DNA of 32,428 bases. Source: Candidatus Omnitrophota bacterium. Its GTDB lineage: Bacteria; Omnitrophota; Gorgyraeia; Zapsychrales; JAHFFX01. Below are positions 1-9,800 of the stretch, piece by piece. The stretch covers positions 78,067 through 110,494 of the forward strand of contig JAHFFY010000003.1 in assembly GCA_023247705.1 (NCBI GenBank), written 5' to 3'. Made by a program: the position numbers and the translations under genes. A model generated the notes under the pieces. It had not been told where the DNA came from. It searched no databases and was given only the letters and a program-made list of their open reading frames with translations. How positions within the stretch are numbered: position 1 is the stretch's first letter; the number at the start of each line of letters is the position of its first letter.

Positions 1-107
1 TCCATCATTTCTTTGATGTCAGGAGACACCTTCCGCAATGGTTTTGCACCCCCACCGGAGTTTTTTCCTTCCGACGGAGGAATTAATATCAAGCTTTGTT
101 TGACCAT
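1..107 (-). CDS. N-terminal fragment of a YaaA/UPF0246-like (peroxide stress) protein, truncated by the window edge
   Basis: Minus-strand ATG at 107-105 gives MVKQSLILIPPSEGKNSGGGAKPLRKVSPDIKEMM..., open to the window edge. The 'LIPPSEGK' N-terminus is typical of YaaA/DUF328 proteins. Only about 35 aa are visible. Confidence 0.55.
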   Translation of the reverse strand, partial: MVKQSLILIPPSEGKNSGGGAKPLRKVSPDIKEMM

Positions 108-129
108 GATGATTCGATTGCAGAAAGCA

Positions 130-468
130 TTAATTCGGGATCTGGGCGATTTTGATGGTGTAACGCGACCCGTCGTTCCATGGCCACATCATGGCACAGT
201 TCGAAACTCCTTCTTTTTTGGAATAGTACAGCGTTTGCTCTTCTCTCACGCCTCCCAAGAAAGCCGCATGGCGTTTATCCTTTAAACTGGGATTCTCCCC
301 GGGTGCCTTGAAATCATGGCCAAAAAAATTCTGAAAGATAAGATGCAATGGAGTAACATAATCGGCTTTAACAACAAATTCCTTAAGATCAGGCCGATCA
401 ATTCTGGATTCGAAGACCGGGATTTTATCGATCTCCTCCAGCAACTGATTATAGGTTAATGTGTCCAT
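130..468 (-). CDS. Hypothetical protein, 112 aa
   Basis: Complete ORF with a strong Shine-Dalgarno (GGAGGAGGG) just upstream of the ATG at 468. Co-oriented with its neighbours. No family recognised. Confidence 0.7.
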   Translation of the reverse strand: MDTLTYNQLLEEIDKIPVFESRIDRPDLKEFVVKADYVTPLHLIFQNFFGHDFKAPGENPSLKDKRHAAFLGGVREEQTLYYSKKEGVSNCAMMWPWNDGSRYTIKIAQIPN

Positions 469-528
469 TTTTCCCTCCTCCCTGGCTATTGATATTTCTT
501 TTGACTATTCTCACGCAGCCCCAAAAAA

Positions 529-966
529 TTATTGTGCCTTGGAAGCGTCCTCGCTGGGTTGCTCGGCAGCAGGGGCTTTCTGTTCTGTTTCTTGTTTTTC
601 TTCCGGGCTCTCCACAGAAATGATTCTGGCAATTTTTTTATCATCTTTGCTGTCAAAATACAGATCAATATCGTCGCCCGCTTTGATCTGATCGATTGAG
701 GTGACATTTTGGAGCTCTATATCCGATTCAATGAGATAAGTGACCTCAACTTCCACATCTTTATCGTAATCATATTCCTTGACGACAATTTTGTCCGGTG
801 CGACACTCACCACCGATCCGTAAGAATATTCCCATTCCACGCCGGTTTGGTCCGCTTCCTCCACGGCCTCGGTTTTTGCTTCTTCAGCCGCCTGGATGAT
901 ACGCGCCGAAACAGCCATCGGCAATAAAAACATTCCTAAACCAATGAACAAAATCTTTCTTCTCAT
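529..966 (-). CDS. Small exported hypothetical protein with acidic/Ala-Glu-rich tail (DUF5666-like beta domain possible)
   Basis: 145 aa, N-terminal signal peptide MRRKILFIGLGMFLLPMAVSA, GGAGGAAGT SD before the ATG. Core 'GSVVSVAPDKIVVKEYDYDKDVEVEVTYLIESDIELQNVTSIDQIKAGDDIDLYF' is OB/DUF5666-like by eye only. Confidence 0.7.
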   Translation of the reverse strand: MRRKILFIGLGMFLLPMAVSARIIQAAEEAKTEAVEEADQTGVEWEYSYGSVVSVAPDKIVVKEYDYDKDVEVEVTYLIESDIELQNVTSIDQIKAGDDIDLYFDSKDDKKIARIISVESPEEKQETEQKAPAAEQPSEDASKAQ

Positions 967-1103
967 ACTTCCTCCTTAAGCCTTATTTTGTTGAGATAAA
1001 ATATTATAATTCATACGTATTCTAAATGTAAATTCTTTTAATTTCGTTTTGAGTTTAAACAGAAGGTATTTCATAAAAATTCAGGAATATTATAGAAACA
1101 TCT

Positions 1104-3689
1104 TTACTTTTTAACAAGGAATTTAAAATCGCCGCCCTTGGAGCTGACGCTCACTTCAACAGTATCTTTATCTTTGATCTCGCCCTTAAGCATCTGCAAG
1201 GCCAATGGGTCCTGAATATATTTTTGGATCGTTCTTTTTAAAGGACGCGCTCCGTAAACGGGATCATAACCTAATTCCGCTAGCCGGTCTTTAACGCCTT
1301 GATTTAATTTTAAAACGATTTCTTTCTGTGCCAAACGATTTTCTAAATATTTGATTTGGATATCAACGATCTGGCCGATATCTTCTTTTTTCAGCCGGTT
1401 AAACACCACCACTTCATCAATCCGGTTAAAAAATTCCGGACGGAAATGATCTTTGATCGCGCCTTGAATGCGCCGTTCGATTTCTCTTTTATCTTCCAGT
1501 TCCATAATCAAATCGGTCCCGATGTTGGACGTCATAATAATAATCGTATTCTTGAAATTCACAATCCGGCCCTGGCCATCGGTTAAACGCCCGTCATCCA
1601 GGATCTGCAACAATGCGTTGAAAACATCCCGGTGCGCTTTTTCGATTTCGTCAAAAAGAATAACGGCATAGGGCCGGCGGCGAATCGCTTCGGTGAGCTG
1701 CCCTCCTTCGTCATACCCAACGTATCCGGGAGGAGCCCCAATCAGACGTGAGACGCTGTGCTTCTCCATATATTCGCTCATGTCGATGCGCACCATCGCG
1801 TTTTCGTCATCGAACAAAAACCAGGCGAGGGATTTCGCCAGTTCGGTTTTCCCAACCCCCGTCGGTCCGATAAAAAGAAACGAGCCGATCGGACGGTTCG
1901 GGTCGCTTAAACCTGTACGTGATCGCCGGATGCTTGCCGAAACCAGATTAACAGCCTCATCTTGTCCGATGACCCGGGTCTTAAGGCTTTTCTCGATCTC
2001 AATAAGTTTTTCTGTTTCGCCTTCCATTAATTTGGAGAGCGGGATGTTGGTCCATTTGGAAACAATCTCGGCGATGTCCTGTTCATCGACTTCTTCTTTG
2101 AGCATGGAACCTTGCTTTTGCAGCTGAATCAGGGCCTTATTCTGCGTTTCCAATTCTTTTTGCAACGTCGTCAATGTTCCGTAACGAATTTCCGCCACTT
2201 TATCCAGATTGCCGATTTTCTCGGCCTTCGCTTCCTCGATTTTCTTTTGTTCGATGGTGGCTTTGGTCTGACGGATCTTATCGATCGCGGCCTTTTCGTT
2301 CTGCCAGCGCAGGCGCAGTTTTTTATTTTCTTCCTTCAAGGATTGCAGTTCTTCTTCCAATTTTTTCAGACGGATTTTCGAGGATTCATCCTTCTCTTTT
2401 TTCAAGGCCTGGCGTTCGATTTCCAGTTGGCGGATTTTCCGTTCATTGATATCCAATTCCTGCGGCATGCTGTCGATTTCGATGCGTAAACGGGAAGCGG
2501 CTTCGTCAATCAAATCGATGGCTTTGTCGGGAAGAAAGCGTTCGGTGATGTAACGGTGCGACAACGTCGCGGCCGCGATGATCGCGGAATCCTGAATGCG
2601 GACACCGTGATGGACTTCATAGCGCTCTTTTAACCCGCGCAAGATGGCAATCGTGTCTTCGACGGTGGGTTCGTTGACCATCACGGGCTGAAAACGCCGC
2701 TCCAGGGCAGCGTCTTTCTCAATATATTTGCGGTATTCATCCAGAGTCGTCGCGCCGACGCAACGCAGCATCCCGCGCGCCAAAGCGGGCTTTAACATAT
2801 TGGAGGCATCCATCGCGCCTTCGGCGGCACCCGCGCCGACGATCGTATGCAACTCGTCGATAAAAAGGATAATCTCTCCGCCTTTGGATTCCACTTCCTT
2901 CAAAATCGCCTTCAGACGGTCTTCGAATTCACCGCGATATTTCGTTCCGGCCACCAAACTGCCGATATCGAGCGTAATCACTTTCTTGTTCTTCAAACCT
3001 TCTGGAACGTCTTCGGAAAAAATCCGCTGCGCCAATCCCTCGGCAATCGCGGTCTTGCCGACTCCCGGCTCCCCGATTAAAACCGGATTGTTCTTGGTTC
3101 GACGGGAAAGAACCTGAATCACCCGGCGGATCTCTTCATCCCGTCCGATCACGGGGTCCAGCTTTCCTTTGCTGGCCAGATCGGTCAAATCACGTCCGTA
3201 TTTTTCCAGCGCTTGATATTTTTGTTCCGGATCCATATCTGTCACCCGTTGGCTTCCGCGGATTTGTTTCAAAATGTTCAATAAATCTTCTTCTTTGATG
3301 CCATGCTTCTTTAATTCTTTATGTAAAAGCCCGGCTTCTTCTTTATATAAAGCCAAAAGAACATGCTCCTGCGAAACATACTCGTCTTTCATGCCGTTAG
3401 CGGTCTTCTGGGATTGGGTCAGAACGCGGTTTAACCGGTCGGAGAGAAACGGACTCTGGCCTTCGACTTTTGGTTTGCTTTTGAGATCCTCCTCGATCTT
3501 TTTTAATAAACCCTCTAAAGAAATCTCCAACTTGACGAGAATGGCCGGAACGATCCCTTCTTTATCCTGCAGTAAAGCCACCAATAAATGTTCCGGCTCG
3601 ATTTGTTGATGCTCGAGCTCACCGGCAAATTGCAGCGCGCCTTGTACCGCTTCCTGAGTTTTATGCGTAAATTTATCCAGACGAAACAT
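1104..3689 (-). CDS. clpB: ATP-dependent chaperone ClpB
   Basis: 861 aa. Clp N domain ([18 protein letters not shown]), two Walker A motifs ([18 protein letters not shown]), long coiled-coil middle domain, and C-terminal D2 small domain ([23 protein letters not shown]). Confidence 0.97.
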   Translation of the reverse strand: MFRLDKFTHKTQEAVQGALQFAGELEHQQIEPEHLLVALLQDKEGIVPAILVKLEISLEGLLKKIEEDLKSKPKVEGQSPFLSDRLNRVLTQSQKTANGMKDEYVSQEHVLLALYKEEAGLLHKELKKHGIKEEDLLNILKQIRGSQRVTDMDPEQKYQALEKYGRDLTDLASKGKLDPVIGRDEEIRRVIQVLSRRTKNNPVLIGEPGVGKTAIAEGLAQRIFSEDVPEGLKNKKVITLDIGSLVAGTKYRGEFEDRLKAILKEVESKGGEIILFIDELHTIVGAGAAEGAMDASNMLKPALARGMLRCVGATTLDEYRKYIEKDAALERRFQPVMVNEPTVEDTIAILRGLKERYEVHHGVRIQDSAIIAAATLSHRYITERFLPDKAIDLIDEAASRLRIEIDSMPQELDINERKIRQLEIERQALKKEKDESSKIRLKKLEEELQSLKEENKKLRLRWQNEKAAIDKIRQTKATIEQKKIEEAKAEKIGNLDKVAEIRYGTLTTLQKELETQNKALIQLQKQGSMLKEEVDEQDIAEIVSKWTNIPLSKLMEGETEKLIEIEKSLKTRVIGQDEAVNLVSASIRRSRTGLSDPNRPIGSFLFIGPTGVGKTELAKSLAWFLFDDENAMVRIDMSEYMEKHSVSRLIGAPPGYVGYDEGGQLTEAIRRRPYAVILFDEIEKAHRDVFNALLQILDDGRLTDGQGRIVNFKNTIIIMTSNIGTDLIMELEDKREIERRIQGAIKDHFRPEFFNRIDEVVVFNRLKKEDIGQIVDIQIKYLENRLAQKEIVLKLNQGVKDRLAELGYDPVYGARPLKRTIQKYIQDPLALQMLKGEIKDKDTVEVSVSSKGGDFKFLVKK

Positions 3690-3866
3690 AGTTTTCCCTT
3701 CGCCCTATTTTATTCAAAATTGATCCTCCGAATACCGGATACTTTAGCAAAATCCGTGCCTTTAGGCAAATATCATCTCCTGAAAGGAACGATTTATTCT
3801 GTTTGTTTTTTGGAAAGATTGTCTTGCTGGTTTTCGCGTCTGGAAAACGCGCCGGCTGTGAAAATT

Positions 3867-6800
3867 TTAATAATTATAACTTAAGTTTGGAACATTCTCC
3901 GGGGAAGAGTTGCCTAAAATCAAAGGCAAATTTGTGGCGGGAATAATCCGGAAGATCACCGGACTATAACCGTTGACGGGAAAATTAATCTCCTGATTGG
4001 GCCCGTAAGGCGTTTGAAGATCAGCATTTTCTCCTGAAACTTCTTCGAGGTTTAAGGTATCTGTGTTCAATTCGATCCCGCCGAACTTATCGGTTGTTTT
4101 AGCTGCATTTGGTTTCGATTCCTGTTTCTGTAACAAAGCAAAATCAGGGGGTCCGTAATTCCCCTCGCCCACAACAACCTCCGTAGAGTTGAGCATTAAC
4201 CAGTTAAACCATTCAATGGCCTCAATGGAGACTGTCATAGAGATTAATTGTCCGCCCTGCGCTGGTTTATAATATGTTTCTCTCGCATAATCCTCGCTAA
4301 ACGTAAAGTATGTTGGGTCTTGCAACATGAGATCCCGTCCCTCTTGATAAAGCGGGGCAGGTGTTCCCCGATAAACTTTAAAAGCTGTGACATCACGATA
4401 CTGCCTCATCATCCACCAGGTAACTGCCCGATGGCTTTTTCTCTGATAATCTTTAACCATTTCAATAATTTCTTGACGCTGATCGTGTTCTTTATGCGCG
4501 TAATCAAGGAAAAGATCGATCAGGGGTTCCTTGATATCCGCAACAACATATTCGGACTGCTCACTTAACATAGCGCGCAGGGTGTAGATAATCCGATCAT
4601 TCAACGACAATCCGTTATTTTGATCCCAGAAAGCTGAAATATTGTAATAATTTGGATTTTGTAATCCGATTTGCAGAACTTCGCCGGCGGTTTGAATCGC
4701 GTGAAGAATTTGAGGAGCTTCCTGTGGGTTATGATCAATGGCTTCCAGCATTTTGATAAAAGCCTTGCTGGTAGTTGGATATCTGATCAGATGGGCAACG
4801 GCTGAATTTTCCGGAATCAAGACATCATGATCAACTAAAGCGTCCTCAAACTCGGATGAAATTTGATATTCTATCTCATGCCAGGAAAGACCGAAACTAT
4901 CTCTAAACTCCTGATCTAACCGGGATTTCTTGAGTCTTAGCTCTTGAATCTCCTCGGAGGTTGAAGCTTTAATAACCTCGAGGACATGATCCCCTTCGTT
5001 AATTTGAGTCAGCATTGCTTTATCGCGGGTAGTTTCTTTACTCGTCAAAAGCAACGGCTGCGGCGTTTCCATCGCGAGATCGTTTTGCAGCATTGCCTCA
5101 ACCCGTTTCCAATTCGGGCTCGGGCCGAAGGTCCGCTCTTCGGCGCTCCATTTCGCGCCATCACCGCTTTCAGGATGTCCTTGGGCGTACCAAAACCAAT
5201 TATACGCCTCGATATACTTTTCTTCTCTGGTGTCATCCGGTTCATGGAATAAAAATAAATGGTCGCCCTCAGGTGTATCCATAATAATGCCCATGACCTG
5301 CCCGGTAAAAAATCCTGGAGTGGTAATATCCCCGATCCTGCTTCCGTCCGCACGCAGAATCGCACTCGGCGGCGCGGGAACCTCGTTCGGATGGCTATGA
5401 ATCGTCATATAATCGTCATGGTCCGGAATGACCTCCTCCGCAGCAAAAAAAGTATGCGAGCCAAACCAGCGCGACACGGCCGTTTGAACATTATTGAGAT
5501 CGGTTAACAGCTCAGGAACACCGGCTAAATCTTCAATCTTCAATAATTCCGCGGAATCCAGATGATACCACTCGCTGCGAGCAACCGAGAAAAGCTTAAG
5601 ATCGTAATTCAACTGCGCTAATCCTTCTCCCAACTCATGCAAAGAATTCTTAATTTTATTTTCCAAACTTTGGACTTCGGTTAAATCTTGCCGGGCCCGC
5701 GCCTCAGCAATCTGCTTCGAGTACAATTGAATCCGGTAGATGTGGGTCGTGGCGTCCTCGAAATAATTCGTCGTGTCGGTGACTTCGCGCTCGATTTTGG
5801 ATTTGGAATGAACGACCGCGAATTTTTGATCGTCTTTCGGATACCGGACCCCGACGGCTTTTCCTTCTTTTAAAAACACAATCGCTTCCAGCTCCACATT
5901 ATGCTTTCTGGCCAGGACGGTCATGTCGACCAACTCATTGCTGATTTCCGGAGGGAAAACGATGTTCATTTTCGACGTGCGGCTTTTAAACTCAATGGGA
6001 TTAGTGAAGACAGTCCTTCGTTCCTGAGGAATAATATTCTGTTCTTCTTGTCTTAGCATCGCCCGGTCCGCGATATTGCCCGAATCCAACGCCGAGCCTT
6101 TTTGGGCCTTGCGCACATCATATCTTATTTTCTCTTGATCGGACATCGGAATCCGAATCTCTTTTCCAACCGGAAGTCGAAAGGAATTTTTAATATCATT
6201 ATGATTCATAATCCGACGGCGATTTTTCGCGGTGTTTGCGCCATAGAAACGCTGAACGAGCGCTCCGACCGTATCACCGGGTTGAATCCGATAAAACTCA
6301 TCGACCGCGCCTGGAATATTCAAAAAAACACCTTCCGGGACAAAGTCATATCCTCTCGTTAAGACATTGCTGTTGGCATCATAAATCCGGACAACCCCGC
6401 GGATTGATCCATAATAACGAAACGATAACTCGCTTAAATTTTCTCCATGGCGAACGTGATGATTCGCCTGAAAAATGCCCTCATCAAGATACCGTTTAAA
6501 ATCATCTCCGAGGATATCCGAAGGAAGTTTTAAGAATCCTTCATCGGGGCCAAGTTTTAATTTAGGAATCTTGTTGATCTCTTCCGTCAGATCCGGAGTG
6601 CTCGTGGGGCCTCGATCCGTGACCTGCCCGGGGACATTGATTTGATCCGGAACGGATTTCTCTTCTTCCCGATGAAGCGTACCGAAAATCGCGATCGCGG
6701 CCGCGGCGACATAAATTAAAATCTTAGGAAATTTTCGTCTCAATCCCGAAGAGTCCGCAGAATCGTCTTCTCCTTCCAGGTCTCCCGCGCTGCTCATGGC

Positions 6801-9800
6801 GGGTGCCGGACTCCGGCGATCACTCGCGGCCGTTGTGGTACTCGCCGCGCTCGCTTCGGCCACGCGTCGTTTGGAATAAACATAAGGCCGACCGTTTTTC
6901 TGGTCTTCCCGGATGTCCTTTACAATCTCCTTGGCGATATCCTTTAAACGTGTATGATCCGTCTCCAAGGCCCGGCCTAAAATCAAATCCGTCGTCCCCA
7001 AAGGATCCCGGTTCAAATCCCGCCGACTTATGTCCAGCCCCAAGCGATCGGCAAAAAGCAGCAGAGCATTCTCTGTTGCCTCCTTATAAATCCCGGAAGG
7101 ATCGGCCCACCATTGGAAAAGATCAAAGTGATAGGCTAAATATAATTGCATAATTTTAACTAAATCCGTAAAAGGGGCATTGTACTTTCCGGTTGAATCT
7201 TCGGCAGCGATACTTTGAATATAAGCGACCGTTTCCTGGGCGACCCGTAAGTTCCGGCCAGTCAAACGCGCCTGAATGCCTTGCAATTCATCTTCCGTAT
7301 GTTGTTGTTCGTGATCCGCCGTGGATCGATAACGACTCTCCAAAATTTCGTTAACCTGATTAGCATCCGGATAAACAGGATAATCCCGCTGAATGGCTTG
7401 ACGCATTTTGTAATAAACAGCCGGAACAGTTCTCCCTTCCGGCACAACAAACGGCTCATTATTCAAATGACGCAGGACCGAATAATACGTCGCGGCTTTG
7501 ATCATCTCTTTTAAGACAACGCCATCCGTATCGCCCATATAAGTAAAGCCTAATGCCGAGACATCTTCATCGATCCGGTCAATACGATTTCCTAGATAGC
7601 TGATTGTCGTCGGGACTGGTTCTGCCCGTCCTTCGACCGTTACGAAGCGGGTTTCCACATCGTCAATTTCATGCGAAATCGCTGAGACAAGATAAATCTT
7701 CCTGGAACCCAAAAGCGTTCTTTTGCTTCTCGTTAAGATCTCCACATAAACATAAACACCTTGCGCCCGTAAATAAGGATTATTGCGCAGCTCTTTGGCC
7801 AAACTTTTAATCGCGAAACTATTGCGGAAGACATCGGCGCTCAGTCGAATTAACTCCTCGATTAATCGTCTTACAGGGGAATCCAGCAAACCGGCCGCCT
7901 CAATGATCTTACTCTGGATATTTTCGGTCACGGCCTCATCCGCCCTGGCGATCAAAAACTGCGGAAAAATTCGATCAAGAAATATCCGCGCTTTTTGACG
8001 CTCCGGTGCGGTTCGCATCTCCTCCAAAGCCGGATTAATAATATTAAGGTACTGCGCTTCATCTCGATGAAGAGGAACCCATCTGACATTTTTGGTTTTT
8101 TGAACCGGTGAAGAACCATCGGGGCTGAGTCTCGGATGAGAAGCGGGGGCGGTCGTTGTCTTTCTTTCGGGACCGCTGGGAGTATAAACCATCACGCCTT
8201 CCGATGAATATGTGATCGGACCCGTTCGCTCCCGTTCGCGTAACAACCTTTCTTCATACACATCTCTGGTCACTTCTTCCACTGAGCCTTCAAGAGCTGT
8301 CGGCCAGGCAACCGTCGTCGGTCTCGCTACGCCGGTTTCGGTTGTCGTTTTCGCTTCTTCCTTTTCTGCCAATGTTGCATCAACAAAAATCTTATACCGA
8401 TCTATTTTTTTAAAGGCGCGATAGATCTCGACCATTTTATCGATGTCCTCTTGAGTCAAACGTCCCCGGAGATCCGCGCGTTGCGCCAAGGCATTATTCT
8501 GCGCGATGAAATCAAAAACAGCCTGGATGCGACCCGGCAAATTCGATCGTTGGGACAAAACGGTTCCATCTTTGGTATCCACGTTGGTGATCTTGGCCAG
8601 CCGTCGGAATAAACGCACATAAGGTTCATAATTTTCATAAGATTGAAAATCGCGATACCGTTCGGTTAGATTCTGCTTATAACTTTTCTTTTGTTCCTTC
8701 GAGCTGTAATTTCTCCCGTAATCTTCCGATCCAATCGCATAATAAGCGTCTAGCTCCGATTCCATATAAAATAAAATATTTAACACTTCCCGGACGACAT
8801 CGATATTATTCTCAATGAATCCGGTTAAATTTCCTTCTGTTTGATTGCGATCCAGAAAATCTTTAAGCAGAAAATTGAGCGTCGAAGTATCCCGGCTAAT
8901 CTCCTTCCCATGATATTCCGCCCGTCCTCCGTACTCTTTCAAAAAGTTAAAAAGATCGATCTCTAAAACCGCCTGCCTGGCATCCACTCTCACCAGACGG
9001 CCGATCCGGTCCGTATTGGCGATCAGACGGACGGTCACATTGTCCCAATCCTGAATGCGAAACCAATAACTTAGTTCAGAATTAACGTATTTCAGCGAAT
9101 CTTCCAGAACACGCTGCAAAACCGAAACCGGCAAGGCCGCGATCAAATCCGTGATCTGCTGAATAATCAACTCACGCTGATAACGCGGGATCGGTCCGGA
9201 CTTGATCCGTTCATTCATCGCGTCCAAATCAGGTTTCATCTCTTCAAATGTCTCGCGGTCAGCCCGATTGTCAATTCGATAAGCCCAAAGGCCACTGAGC
9301 GCTTCAACAACCGGCCGGAGCGCCACAAAGGCGGACACCGAGTCACGCGTGATATTCTCCGATAACAAGGTATCGCGGAAACGTTCGACGATATCGGCAT
9401 CCATAAAAACAATCAATTCCTTTTTTTCCCTTCCGGTCTTGGTATCAACGCCCACCGAAAAATATCCCTGGGTGATCGTCACTTTTTCACCCAAGGCATA
9501 ATCTTTGCTTAAAGAAAACTGTTCAGGAACCGAAGAGAGCATCGCCTTGTCTGAAGCGTTATTCTCTTCCAGATTCGCCAGCGGATTTTCGGCCTGCAAA
9601 TAAGCTGAAACCAAATTGTCATGGTCCGAAGGAGATTCTGCTCCAACCCGGACAAGAAGATCGTTATCTTTCGGGAACTCAACATCTGCATAGGTCTTAT
9701 CTAATTTTTCTCCTATCTCAACCCCGCCGGAGAAATATTTCCGGGGGATTGTCTGCTGGGTCCCGGGATCGAATTCTTCTTTGATATAGTTGTAAACGCC

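Noticed and set aside
13-285. 90 aa plus-strand ORF at the window start
   Set aside because: Antisense to the YaaA-like start and the 112 aa gene; Pro/Phe-rich out-of-frame composition and no recognisable domain.
1693-3117. Plus-strand ORFs up to 144 aa (1693-2127, 2112-2489, 2728-3117)
   Set aside because: Fully antisense to clpB, a highly conserved gene; spurious translations (Ser/Arg- or Phe-rich).
3820-3866. CGCGT-ctggaaa-ACGCG inverted repeat downstream of giant 1 as a terminator
   Set aside because: Only a 5-bp stem and no U-run on the minus strand.
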